NCBI GenBank assembly: GCA_965601455.1
Contig: OZ271831.1
Span: forward strand, 1,798,001 to 1,862,000
Direction: 5' to 3'
DNA: 64,000 nucleotides
DNA from: JANQEU01 sp965601455
GTDB taxonomy: Bacteria; Bacteroidota; Bacteroidia; Cytophagales; Cyclobacteriaceae
Part shown: piece after piece, positions 9,243 to 17,865 of the stretch
How positions within the stretch are numbered: position 1 is the stretch's first letter
Layout: each line of letters begins with the position of its first letter
Notes under the pieces: model-generated
Seen by the model: the letters and a program-made list of their open reading frames with translations, nothing else
Told to the model about the DNA's origin: nothing
Database searches by the model: none
Translations under genes and position numbers: made by a program

Positions 9243-10334
9243 TTGAGGCCCTCCAAGCTATTTTTTGCGGTTAGTGCTGTCTGTGGACTTGCGGTAATTG
9301 CTAACCTGTTATTTTCACTGCAGTATAAAATTGGACTGCTGAGCATTTCATTTTTTCTTTCCTTGGCAATTTCCTTTCTATCTACCGACAAGCTGCGAGG
9401 TTTCGCCTACACCATTTTTATTTTCGCTGCCGTCACGGCAAGTATGTTTTATCCGTCGTGGTTCACGGTAGTGTGGGGATTCGATCTCAAGAATTTGATT
9501 GTTCCTCTATTGATGATCATCATGTTCGGAATGGGAACGGCCATGAGTTTCAATGATTTCGTTGGGGTGGCAAAAATGCCGAAAGGAGTATTTATCGGAC
9601 TTATTTGTCAGTTTACAATCATGCCTGTAACTGGTTTTGCCCTCGCGAGCATTTCCGGACTGCCACCGGAAATTGCTGCCGGTATAATACTGGTTGGTTG
9701 TTCGCCCAGTGGTCTTGCAAGTAATGTGATGTCCTATATATCAGGGGCTAACCTTGCGCTCTCGCTTACATTAACAGCTTGTGCCACACTACTTGCTCCT
9801 TTACTTACACCGTTCCTAATGAAAATGTTGGCTGATCAATTGGTGCCGATTGATTTTTTATCCATGCTAATCAGCATTCTTAAGATTGTAATTATTCCAA
9901 TTCTGGCAGGTTTGTTATTCAATCATTTTTTTCATGGAAAATTCAAGTGGCTGGATAAATCGATGCCTTTAGTTTCCATGGTATCAATTGCTGTTATCAT
10001 TACAATTATCACTGCAGCGGGAAGAGACTCATTATTGACCATAGGCCTAACTCTGATCGGTGTGGTAATCGTGCACAATGCCCTGGGGTACTTTTTCGGT
10101 TATTGGGGTAGCAAAATATTAAGACTTGATGAGAAATCTGCCAGGACAGTGGCCTTCGAAGTAGGTATGCAAAATGCAGGTTTGGCTTCTGGTATCGCAC
10201 TGGAAATGGGACGGGTAGCGTCCATGGGATTAGCTCCAGCAGTTTTTGGTCCATATATGAACATCAGTGGCTCATCACTGGCAACCTGGTGGAGAGGGAA
10301 ATCACCAGAAACACATGAGGAGGAAACGGATTAA
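9243..10334 (+). CDS. bile acid:sodium symporter (BASS) family protein
   Basis: The 363-residue protein has about 10-11 hydrophobic helices. Family signatures include MIIMFGMGTAMSFNDF, GCSPSGLASNVMSYISGANLALSLTLTACATLLAPLLTP and the C-terminal EVGMQNAGLASGIALEMG. BASS proteins import organic acids, sterol-like anions or 2-keto acids with sodium. The first ATG in frame lies deep in the hydrophobic core (codon 67). The TTG at 9243, 11 nt after the FISUMP stop, therefore looks like the true start. Two extra N-terminal helices precede the canonical domain. The last codons overlap the convergent small gene by 4 bp. Confidence 0.88.
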   Translation: MRPSKLFFAVSAVCGLAVIANLLFSLQYKIGLLSISFFLSLAISFLSTDKLRGFAYTIFIFAAVTASMFYPSWFTVVWGFDLKNLIVPLLMIIMFGMGTAMSFNDFVGVAKMPKGVFIGLICQFTIMPVTGFALASISGLPPEIAAGIILVGCSPSGLASNVMSYISGANLALSLTLTACATLLAPLLTPFLMKMLADQLVPIDFLSMLISILKIVIIPILAGLLFNHFFHGKFKWLDKSMPLVSMVSIAVIITIITAAGRDSLLTIGLTLIGVVIVHNALGYFFGYWGSKILRLDEKSARTVAFEVGMQNAGLASGIALEMGRVASMGLAPAVFGPYMNISGSSLATWWRGKSPETHEEETD

Positions 10335-10579
10335 TTGCTTTCCTTGCGGATGACCTTTTGATTTCCGGTAATTGCATCGATCATACGCACATAACTAACT
10401 TTTTGGCCAGTTGATTTTGAAACATAGAAATATTGTAGGCCATCAAGCTCTAACTTGCTTTCTCCTAGTTCATATCTTTTGGCGATTACGGTATCACCTT
10501 CAGTTAAAGGTTCATTGTTTAGATCAAACAAAGCCGGCGGGCCCTTTTTCTTCGGTTTTTTTCGGAATAGGTTAAACAC
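10331..10579 (-). CDS. small basic hypothetical protein
   Basis: This 82-residue protein begins at a GTG. It has a very basic N-terminus (FRKKPKKKG) followed by a compact, probably beta-rich body (EGDTVIAKRYELGESKLELDGLQYFYVS). No signal peptide or membrane segment is visible. The body could be a small SH3-like or tudor-like barrel, but this is a guess from strand pattern only. A perfect TATTTTTG -7 element lies 5 nt before the GTG, which supports both the gene and the start. It overlaps the convergent symporter gene by 4 bp. Confidence 0.6.
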   Translation of the reverse strand: MFNLFRKKPKKKGPPALFDLNNEPLTEGDTVIAKRYELGESKLELDGLQYFYVSKSTGQKVSYVRMIDAITGNQKVIRKESN

Positions 10580-10584
10580 GGCTG

Positions 10585-10592
10585 CAAAAATA
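10585..10592 (-). promoter_or_regulatory. perfect -7 promoter element (TATTTTTG), leaderless
   Basis: On the minus strand TATTTTTG reads from 10592 to 10585 and fits TAnnTTTG exactly. Only a weak TTG lies upstream in the -33 region. The element ends 5 nt before the GTG start of the small basic protein, so the mRNA would begin at the start codon. Confidence 0.5.
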
Positions 10593-10710
10593 GAAGGAAT
10601 GAATCCACAATAATGATTTTAATACATTTTGATTTTAACCTTTTTCCAAAAATTCGGGGAATCACTGAACGAGCAATTTCAACTGATTATTGATTTTACC
10701 GTTAACTTTA

Positions 10711-10727
10711 CTAAACAACCGGTTTAG
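10711..10727. repeat. inverted repeat just before start codon
   Basis: CTAAAC at 10711-10716 and GTTTAG at 10722-10727 form a 6-bp inverted repeat around a 5-nt spacer. It ends 3 nt before the ATG at 10731. It could be an operator or a small 5'-leader hairpin controlling translation. Confidence 0.4.
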
Positions 10728-10730
10728 CTT

Positions 10731-11603
10731 ATGCTTAAAAATCAACTGATTGTCCTTTGCCTTTTGTTAAGTATTACCGCCTTTGCGCAGGAATACACTT
10801 TCAAAGTGTTGATCAGTAAGGGCAGCGTAATCCAGCAGACTTCCAGCTCCTCCAATAACCTAAAAACCGGTGATCTCTTAAACTCAGGAGATGTTCTAAT
10901 ACTGGGGAATGGTGGGTACCTGGGTTTGGTTCACTCTACAGGTAAAATTCTTGACCTGAAAAAAGAAGGAACCTACAAGGTAGATGATCTTGAATCTGAC
11001 ATTAATAGTACATCGCCTTCGGAAAGCCAAAAATATGGACAGTATATCGCCATGAGGCTTTCTGATTCGGAGAAAGACCGCATCCGATCTGGTCAGAGAG
11101 GATTATCGGATGGGCAGAAGATTCAGCTCATTCTTCCTGCTCAAGCTGACTTGCTCGGAAATTCATGTGTTTTAAGATGGAATGTTCAAAAAGCTGTTGA
11201 AATCCCAACATTTAGGGTAAAAATTAGTAATGTGTTTGGGGATGCATACATGGAAATGGAAACCCAGGAAGAGTCAATAAATGTGGACCTTGCTGAACTG
11301 GAAAATGACATGGGCTTATTCGTTTTTAATGTCTCGCACATGGAAAACTCAACAATGAAGTCTTCCGACTATACTGTAAAAAAACTAAAGAAAGACGATG
11401 TACCTGAGATCGTGAATTCCCTTGATAAACTGATGAATGAAATGGGTGGTGAGTCACCTCTCGAAGTGTTGATACTTGCTTCTTTTTATGAAGAAAATGA
11501 GCTTCTTGTTGATGCCATCCGTGAATATGAGGTAGGAATTAAAAAATTTCCTGAAGTCCAGGGTTTTTACGAAATGTTTCTATCCGCATACGAACTGGAA
11601 TGA
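10731..11603 (+). CDS. exported FecR-like protein of unknown function
   Basis: The 290-residue protein has a signal peptide (about 1-20, cleavage AFAQ/E). Residues about 22-85 resemble the FecR-like surface module seen in many Cytophagales exported proteins (SKGSVIQQ, LKTGDLLNSGDVLILGNGGYLGLVHSTGKILDL). A beta-sandwich-like middle follows (about 130-220). The alpha-helical end (about 225-290; SFYEENELLVDAIREYEVGIKKFPEVQGFYEMFLSAYELE) looks like a TPR-type repeat pair. It probably works in the periplasm as a scaffold. It precedes another exported unknown by 40 nt and may be co-transcribed with it. Confidence 0.7.
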   Translation: MLKNQLIVLCLLLSITAFAQEYTFKVLISKGSVIQQTSSSSNNLKTGDLLNSGDVLILGNGGYLGLVHSTGKILDLKKEGTYKVDDLESDINSTSPSESQKYGQYIAMRLSDSEKDRIRSGQRGLSDGQKIQLILPAQADLLGNSCVLRWNVQKAVEIPTFRVKISNVFGDAYMEMETQEESINVDLAELENDMGLFVFNVSHMENSTMKSSDYTVKKLKKDDVPEIVNSLDKLMNEMGGESPLEVLILASFYEENELLVDAIREYEVGIKKFPEVQGFYEMFLSAYELE

Positions 11604-11643
11604 CTCCCGAATAGTTACGACTGGTAATACTTATAAAATCATT

Positions 11644-12102
11644 ATGATCAAATTACTTGTATTGCTAACCTTCATTCTTCAAAGTGGGCATCGAATTCAA
11701 ATAAATGATGTTACCAATGAGGAGGTTTTTGGTGAGCACGGAAAAACACTATATCATACCCTTGGACAAATAAATGTTCAACCCTTTGATATAAAGGATT
11801 CTGACGCCTACGTTCTATTACTTACCAACATTGGTGGAGATCTTACTCTTCAGCAGTACGAGAAGTTTTCATTTAACGATCCTACTTTGCTCCAATACAA
11901 ATGGAGTTATTCATTTACAATTGACACTCCAGAGGATGGTTTTAGTATCTACGCTGTGATGGTGGATAAATTCAATGATAAGCTCGAAGATCAGTTAACA
12001 AATGAAATGAAGGAAATGCGATCAGTGGAAGAAGTTATTGGTCGTTTAAGGCGAATGGATAGGGTAGATCCTCTTAACTTTAACCTATTCTTTGTCAACT
12101 AA
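11644..12102 (+). CDS. exported hypothetical protein
   Basis: This 152-residue protein was not recognised. A short hydrophobic N-terminus (MIKLLVLLTFILQSG) may be a weak signal peptide. The rest alternates strands and ends in acidic and basic helices (EDQLTNEMKEMRSVEEVIGRLRRMDRV). It sits between the FecR-like gene (40 nt upstream) and the M14 peptidase gene (8 nt downstream), which suggests one transcript and a role at the cell envelope. Confidence 0.6.
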   Translation: MIKLLVLLTFILQSGHRIQINDVTNEEVFGEHGKTLYHTLGQINVQPFDIKDSDAYVLLLTNIGGDLTLQQYEKFSFNDPTLLQYKWSYSFTIDTPEDGFSIYAVMVDKFNDKLEDQLTNEMKEMRSVEEVIGRLRRMDRVDPLNFNLFFVN

Positions 12103-12110
12103 AACTGACC

Positions 12111-14006
12111 ATGTCCTACAAGCTTTTCCTTCTGATCATCGCCTTATTGGGTGCTGATGTATGCTTGGCACAGCCAAACTTTTACCTAGACCATCACAAA
12201 TTCAAGGATTTATCAATCACTAATAGAAGGTCTAAACATCAGGATATCCAAGCAATAATTAATGGCTTGGATGGACCATTCAAAATTTCAGAAGTGGGTG
12301 AATCGGAAGAGGGGAGGCCCATTCGCATGATATCTTATGGGGAAGGTAGTACTTCAGTGTTGTTATGGTCTCAAATGCATGGAAATGAGCCCACAGCTAC
12401 AATGGCATTGATGGATATGTTCCATTTACTGAAGGCTAAAGATGATAAATATGACGAATTCAGGGAGTTGATTCATTCGTCGCTTACTCTACACTTCATT
12501 CCGATGCTGAATCCTGATGGGGCACAACGTTATGAACGCAGAAATGTTAGCGGTATTGATATCAATAGAGACGCGCTGAGACAGCAGACAGCAGAGGGAA
12601 GAATATTAAAACGGGTAAGGGACAGTCTGGATGCGGATTGGGGATTCAATCTGCATGATCAGGGGCGAGCCACTCAAGTAGATCGTAAACCAGCAAGTAT
12701 TTCTTTTTTAGCTCCGGCATTCAATTTTGCGGTCGACACGGACGAAAAAAGGGAAAATGCGATGCAATTGATCGTGGTGATGAATAATGAGGTGCAAAAG
12801 TATTTTCCGGATCAAGTTGGTCGATACTGGGATTCGTTTGAGCCGAGGGCTTTTGGAGATAATCTTCAAAAGTGGGGAACACGCACCATTCTAATTGAGT
12901 CCGGTGGACTTCATCATGATCGTGAAAAACAGCTCCTTCGGAAAATAAACTATCACATGATGCTAACAGCCTTCCATAGCATTGCTACCTCAGAATACGA
13001 GAATTACTCCCAAGAGGACTATAACGCAATTCCTAATAATTCTGGCAGAAACCTTCAAGAGCTTATACTTCGAAATGTTGAATATGATGGTATAAAGCGA
13101 GACATCGCTTTTCAATCGAGAGAAGTTCAGAATGAGGATGCAACCCAATTCTATATCGACAGTTACATCTCCGATATCGGGGACCTATCAAGGACTTACG
13201 CATATGAGGAGTTTGATGCAGCCGGTTATAAGGTAGAGATTGGTCAGGTGGTTCCCAAAGCAATCATCAGCTACCAGGTACTAACAGACTTGGACCTCAA
13301 TGATTTCCGTGAGAAAGGATTTACTGATTTCGTAGTAAGTAAAGGACTGGATCGATATTCATCGAACCTGCCAGTTGGAGTTCACAGTCAAATTCCGACT
13401 GAATTTAAAATTGACGTAAGAGAGAATCCGTCTCTGCTTTTTCGAAAAGACGGTAAAGTAAAATACGGTGTGATTAACGGTACTCTGTATGATTTTAGTG
13501 AGCGTAAATCAACTTCTCTTACATCAATGGACCAATGGGATCAAATCGGTGAAGTGGAATGGAAGTTAGAACAGGAGACCTTCACTGGCAAAGGAGGAAA
13601 TGGACCCGGTTATCTGGTGAGCAAAGGAACCTACGAAGACTTTGAGCTCGAGCTTGAGTTTAAACCTGCAGAGGACATTAATTCCGGAATATTTATTCGC
13701 ACGGTCAATACTTCAGAAATTAATGCCGATGATGCGTATGAGTTTAATATTTGGGATGATAATCCGAATCAAGATTTTCGGACAGGCGGTGTAGTTGGTT
13801 TTGCCAAACCACTACAAAAAGTAGAAACCACTGGGAAGTGGAATACCTACAGGATTCGGGTAGAGGGCCCAATGATGGAGGCTTGGGTAAATGGCATTAA
13901 GACTGTGGAACTGACGGATGACCGTAACTCCTCAGGTAAAATCATGATGCAGTTGTTTAAGGGGAGCTCCATTAGTTTCAGAAACATAAAACTAACGGAG
14001 CTCTAA
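12111..14006 (+). CDS. secreted M14 zinc carboxypeptidase fused to DUF1080 domain
   Basis: The 631-residue protein has a signal peptide (about 1-20). The M14 domain carries the zinc ligands H90 and E93 (HGNE) and H182 (LHDQ), the substrate arginine segment DINRD (about 150-154) and the catalytic glutamate E263 (ESGG), so it should be active. A spacer (about 300-450) leads to a concanavalin-like DUF1080/3-keto-disaccharide hydrolase-type domain (about 455-631; GNGPGYLVSKGTYEDFELELEF, NSGIFIRT, KWNTYRIRVEG, EAWVNGIK). The likely role is peptide or peptidoglycan-stem hydrolysis, with the second domain binding or hydrolysing a glycan. The fusion is unusual. Confidence 0.87.
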   Translation: MSYKLFLLIIALLGADVCLAQPNFYLDHHKFKDLSITNRRSKHQDIQAIINGLDGPFKISEVGESEEGRPIRMISYGEGSTSVLLWSQMHGNEPTATMALMDMFHLLKAKDDKYDEFRELIHSSLTLHFIPMLNPDGAQRYERRNVSGIDINRDALRQQTAEGRILKRVRDSLDADWGFNLHDQGRATQVDRKPASISFLAPAFNFAVDTDEKRENAMQLIVVMNNEVQKYFPDQVGRYWDSFEPRAFGDNLQKWGTRTILIESGGLHHDREKQLLRKINYHMMLTAFHSIATSEYENYSQEDYNAIPNNSGRNLQELILRNVEYDGIKRDIAFQSREVQNEDATQFYIDSYISDIGDLSRTYAYEEFDAAGYKVEIGQVVPKAIISYQVLTDLDLNDFREKGFTDFVVSKGLDRYSSNLPVGVHSQIPTEFKIDVRENPSLLFRKDGKVKYGVINGTLYDFSERKSTSLTSMDQWDQIGEVEWKLEQETFTGKGGNGPGYLVSKGTYEDFELELEFKPAEDINSGIFIRTVNTSEINADDAYEFNIWDDNPNQDFRTGGVVGFAKPLQKVETTGKWNTYRIRVEGPMMEAWVNGIKTVELTDDRNSSGKIMMQLFKGSSISFRNIKLTEL

Positions 14007-14013
14007 TACGTCT

Positions 14014-14451
14014 TTAGTTATCTGAAACTACTACTTTCTCCATTACGTCACCTTGTTGAATTTGGTCAACGACCTCCAGACCTTCCACCACTTTACCAAA
14101 ACAGGTATGGTTTCGATCCAGATGCGAGGTATTGTTCCGACTATGGCAGATGAAGAACTGGGATCCTCCGGTATTTCTTCCTGCATGAGCCATTGATAAA
14201 ACCCCTCTATCGTGATATTGATTATCACCATCTAACTCGCAGTCAATGGTATAACCAGGTCCTCCGGCACCGGTACCGTCAGGGCATCCTCCCTGAATAA
14301 CGAAATCGGGAATTACCCGATGGAAAGTTAAGCCGTCGTAAAAGCCATCTTTAGCTAGTTTAACAAAGTTTTCTACCGTATTGGGAGCGTCTTTCTCATA
14401 GAATTCGACTTTCATGACTCCTTTTTTGGTATGGATTTCTGCTGTTTTCAT
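14014..14451 (-). CDS. cyclophilin-type peptidyl-prolyl cis-trans isomerase
   Basis: The 145-residue protein is a single cyclophilin domain: VENFVKLAKDGFYDGLTFHRVIPDFVIQGG, GAGGPGYTIDCE, GVLSMAHAGRNTGGSQFFI and HLDRNHTCFGKVVEGLEVVD. The catalytic Arg (FHRV) and the GSQFFI substrate pocket are intact. I chose the ATG at 14451, which matches the usual N-terminus of compact bacterial cyclophilins. A longer frame to 14490 starts at a non-ATG codon and would add a short hydrophobic stretch, so a periplasmic form cannot be excluded. It converges with the M14 gene 7 nt away. Confidence 0.92.
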   Translation of the reverse strand: MKTAEIHTKKGVMKVEFYEKDAPNTVENFVKLAKDGFYDGLTFHRVIPDFVIQGGCPDGTGAGGPGYTIDCELDGDNQYHDRGVLSMAHAGRNTGGSQFFICHSRNNTSHLDRNHTCFGKVVEGLEVVDQIQQGDVMEKVVVSDN

Positions 14452-14634
14452 GTCAAATAAAATAAGCTGCAAAACTAGGAAATAAACCATCTACATTCTC
14501 ACAAAAAAACCAAATGTGTACCAGCGGAAATGTGAATATTTCTTCAGGAACGAAATCGATCAAAATGGTCATGCAAACGTTTGCGAAAAACAACGATTTT
14601 ACCTAACTTAAACAAATACGCAAATACAAAGCAA

Positions 14635-14853
14635 ATGATTATTCCAGCCGATACAATCCGGGTTTTCGATAGGTATAGTCATCGGAAGTTTTACATCACA
14701 AGGTTTAGTTATGAGCACATTCTTGAGCTCATTAAATTCTATCATTCCAATATCAATCAGCTTCCTGATAATGAATCTGTGGAGGTATTAGAGAAGGGTG
14801 ACGATGAAGTACACAGAATTGAAATCCCGGTTAATCATATTGTTTTTAACTAG
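14635..14853 (+). CDS. small hypothetical protein
   Basis: This 72-residue protein starts at the ATG at 14635. It is soluble, with mixed charge (IPADTIRVFDRYSHRKFYITRFSYEHILELIKFYHSN) and no signal or membrane segment. The family was not recognised. The ATG gives a typical N-terminus; a longer frame back to a TTG at 14581 has a composition less like protein. The gene stands alone, 87 nt upstream of padR. Confidence 0.55.
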   Translation: MIIPADTIRVFDRYSHRKFYITRFSYEHILELIKFYHSNINQLPDNESVEVLEKGDDEVHRIEIPVNHIVFN

Positions 14854-14885
14854 AATCTTGTTTGCCTGATGCTTTTCTCCTTTAG

Positions 14886-14929
14886 TTATACAAAAATGTA
14901 ACAAATAGATTACCTTCACGTTTGTATAA
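14886..14929. promoter_or_regulatory. inverted repeat, probable PadR operator
   Basis: TTATACAAA at 14886-14894 and TTTGTATAA at 14921-14929 are perfect 9-bp arms with centres 35 bp apart, about three to three and a half helical turns. The right arm ends 11 nt before the padR ATG. PadR repressors are dimers that commonly bind inverted repeats in their own promoters. Two dimers, one per arm, or looped binding are both possible. Confidence 0.6.
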
Positions 14930-14940
14930 GAAATAAAATT

Positions 14941-15282
14941 ATGGGAAAAGGCGAAAATATCGGAGAATTCGAGGAATTGGTTCTTTTGACAGTTGGGTCA
15001 CTTCATAATGATGCATATGGGGTATCCATCATGGATGAAATCGAGAAAGAAACAGGTAGAGAGGTCAATGTAAGTGCCGTTCATGCAGTTCTAAAGCGAC
15101 TGGAGATTAAAGGTTTCGTTAAATCCTGGATGGGAGGGGCTACCAAAGAACGAGGTGGGAGACGAAAGCGATACTTTTCTTTGACATTACCCGGAAAACG
15201 AGCCCTTGAGGAATCCATGAGTCTCCGATTAAAGATGTACAAACGTATTCCTGATATCTCTCTAAGTTTTCAATCCGCATGA
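14941..15282 (+). CDS. PadR-family transcriptional regulator
   Basis: The 113-residue protein has a winged-helix PadR domain: GEFEELVLLTVGSLHNDAYGVSIMDEIEKETGREVNVSAVHAVLKRLEIKGFVKSW, then the wing GRRKRYFSLTLPGKRAL. The C-terminal dimerisation helix of longer PadR proteins is short. The stop overlaps the start of the permease gene by 4 bp (ATGA), so it most likely represses this permease. An inverted repeat lies directly upstream. Confidence 0.93.
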   Translation: MGKGENIGEFEELVLLTVGSLHNDAYGVSIMDEIEKETGREVNVSAVHAVLKRLEIKGFVKSWMGGATKERGGRRKRYFSLTLPGKRALEESMSLRLKMYKRIPDISLSFQSA

Positions 15283-17864
15283 TTGATCCCCCAAAGTGGA
15301 TGACACTTTTTCTAAGGTGGTATTGTAACCCAGTGCTGCTAGAAGAGATTGAAGGAGATCTCAGTGAACTCTACGAAAGAAGGATTCAAAAAAAGGGAAA
15401 ATTCTTTGCTAACAGGAGATTTGCATGGGATGTTCTCCGCTTTTTCCGATGGTCAAATATCAAAAGGTCAAAAACAAACAAGATAATGGACAACTCTATT
15501 TTATTCCGAAGCTACTTGAAGGTCGGCTTCCGTAACATTAGAAAGTATTGGGTGGCTTCTGCGATCAATATTTTTGGGCTTGCTCTTGCAATTAGTCTGT
15601 CGGTTACCATTTTTCTTTTTGTCGATATGCAATTGCATATGGATAATTTTCATACCAAAGCGGATCGGATACACCAGGTGACCAATTACGTGATTGAAGA
15701 AAATGAAGAAAGCATTTGGAGTGATACACCCATGCAATTAGGCCCTCAATTGAAATCCGATCACCCATCAGTGGCTGATTTCGCCAGGATGGAATTTGCC
15801 AATGCCAACGTCAGGCAGGGAGATAACGTTTTCTCTGAATTTATTGTCTACACAGACCCTAGCTATTTTCAAATTTTTGATTTTGAAATGATCTATGGCA
15901 ATCGGGATGTTTTGATCGATAAAAATAACGTGGTTATCAGTTACGATATGGCCATAAAGTATTTCAACAACGAAGATCCTATCGGAAAGGAATTGTCTTT
16001 TAAGTTCAACAATGGTGAAACCAAACGATTTATCGTCGGTGCGGTATTAGAAAAATACCCTTACAATGCGAGTTGGACATTTGATTTTTTTCTTCCAATA
16101 GCAGTCTTCTTTGACCAGCGACCAGACAAGAACAACAGTTGGGATTATTTGTGTGATGCCACTTTCATCGAGATGGAGGAGGGTGCTGGCATTCAGAGCA
16201 TAAAACCTTCGTTTGATGAATATGTAAAACTTCAGAACACATCGGGGTCGGAGTGGACGGTAGGTTCTTTTGTGACTTTCGAATTACCCATCGTTTCCAG
16301 GCATAATTATGAGATAGTGAGTTCCATCGCCATGGGTGGACATCCAGCAGGACGAATTGCGATGAGCGTTATTTGTTTGTTCATATTGATTCTCGCCAGC
16401 TTCAACTATATGAATATTTCTATCGCTACTGCGAGTAAAAGGCTTCGGGAGATCGGACTTCGCAAAGTGATGGGAGGCATCAAAAGACAGATTGTTACTC
16501 AATTTATGGTCGAAAATGCCATTCAATGTACACTGGCATTACTGTTGGGTTCACTGATGAGTTATTATTTGATCTTGCCACTTTTTAATCTGATGTTGCC
16601 AATACTCATTCCTTTTGAGTTTAGCTCCTTTCAGATGATGATTGGTTTCTTCGGTGGATTACTCATTTTAGTTGGTGTAATTTCCGGTGCTTACCCGTCT
16701 TTGTACATCTCCAGATTTCAACCAGTTCATATTTTCAGAGGCAATCAAAAATTTGGAGGAAAGAATCTATTCAGTAAAATTCTACTTGGTTTTCAGTTCT
16801 TTTTCGCTTTCATCACCATCGTGGGAACTTTCGTATTCACAGACAATGCAATGTATTTGAGGGATAAAAAGTGGGGTTATAATCCACAAAATATATTGAG
16901 CGTGGAAGTTCAGAATACAGCTCAATCAGAAGTTTTGAAAGCCAAAATTGAAGAAAGTCCCGATGTAAGTGCGGTTTCAATTTCACGAGGCCATGTCGCT
17001 CAATACAATCAACACGTGAACTACAAAGTGGCTGGAGAAGAGTACCAGGGAATTGTATACCACGTGGATGGAGAATATCTCGATATAGTTGGAATTCCCT
17101 TGGTTGAAGGAAGATACCTAAATGATCAAATAAGTGATCAGCGGGCCTCAGCCGTTGTAAACCAGGCTTTTATTCGGAAAATGGGTTGGAATGAGGGAAT
17201 AGGTCAGACATTTAACTACGATAGCAGTAGGTATACTATAGTAGGTGTAGTTCATGATTTCCACTATACCTCGTTTTATAACAAGGTAGAAGCCGTATTC
17301 TTCGTTGGTTTGGATGATCGGAAAGTGAATTATCTCACTGTGAAAAGCACGAATGAAGATATTATATCTGTTGATGATATCGTTCTTCAAGCTTGGAGAG
17401 AAGTTGCTCCGGATGATCCATATGAAAGAATTTTTCAGGAAGATGTGTTTAATGATTTTTATGAGGAAAACACCGCAAACATCACTCTCATGTTGCTAAT
17501 CGCTGGAATAACGATAATTCTGGCGACACTTGGATTGTATGGCTTATTTGCATTCAATGTCCAGCGGCGCATCAAAGAGTTTAGTGTGCGAAAGGTGTTG
17601 GGAGCCAAACCTCTAAATATAATTAAGATTGCTAGCAAACAATATGTTTGGGTAATCACAATTTCTTTCATACTCGGCGCACCCTTGGGTTATTTCTCGA
17701 TTTTTCAGCTGGTAAATACAATCTACCCTGATCCAAAAGCAGCAGGTCCATTACCTTTTATTCTGGCCATTTCTATTGTTACCATCACAATTGCTGTGAC
17801 CATAGCGGGCCAGATTATGAAGGCAACCAAGCTAAATCCTGCAGAGAATCTTCGAAACGAATAA
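15279..17864 (+). CDS. FtsX/MacB-type ABC permease with N-terminal prefix domain
   Basis: The 861-residue protein starts with a cytoplasmic helical prefix (about 1-70; PPKWMTLFLRWYCNPVLLEEIEGDLSELYERR), as in 'permease prefix domain 2' transporters, which are typically coupled to PadR regulators. Two FtsX modules with periplasmic MacB-like domains follow (TM near 90-110, 365-500, 745-850). Coupling-helix motifs are REIGLRKVMGGIKRQI and KEFSVRKVLGAKPLNI. No ATPase is encoded nearby. The prefix could recruit an ATPase or sense the substrate. It ends 1 nt from the convergent gntP stop. Confidence 0.9.
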   Translation: MIDPPKWMTLFLRWYCNPVLLEEIEGDLSELYERRIQKKGKFFANRRFAWDVLRFFRWSNIKRSKTNKIMDNSILFRSYLKVGFRNIRKYWVASAINIFGLALAISLSVTIFLFVDMQLHMDNFHTKADRIHQVTNYVIEENEESIWSDTPMQLGPQLKSDHPSVADFARMEFANANVRQGDNVFSEFIVYTDPSYFQIFDFEMIYGNRDVLIDKNNVVISYDMAIKYFNNEDPIGKELSFKFNNGETKRFIVGAVLEKYPYNASWTFDFFLPIAVFFDQRPDKNNSWDYLCDATFIEMEEGAGIQSIKPSFDEYVKLQNTSGSEWTVGSFVTFELPIVSRHNYEIVSSIAMGGHPAGRIAMSVICLFILILASFNYMNISIATASKRLREIGLRKVMGGIKRQIVTQFMVENAIQCTLALLLGSLMSYYLILPLFNLMLPILIPFEFSSFQMMIGFFGGLLILVGVISGAYPSLYISRFQPVHIFRGNQKFGGKNLFSKILLGFQFFFAFITIVGTFVFTDNAMYLRDKKWGYNPQNILSVEVQNTAQSEVLKAKIEESPDVSAVSISRGHVAQYNQHVNYKVAGEEYQGIVYHVDGEYLDIVGIPLVEGRYLNDQISDQRASAVVNQAFIRKMGWNEGIGQTFNYDSSRYTIVGVVHDFHYTSFYNKVEAVFFVGLDDRKVNYLTVKSTNEDIISVDDIVLQAWREVAPDDPYERIFQEDVFNDFYEENTANITLMLLIAGITIILATLGLYGLFAFNVQRRIKEFSVRKVLGAKPLNIIKIASKQYVWVITISFILGAPLGYFSIFQLVNTIYPDPKAAGPLPFILAISIVTITIAVTIAGQIMKATKLNPAENLRNE

Positions 17865-17865
17865 A

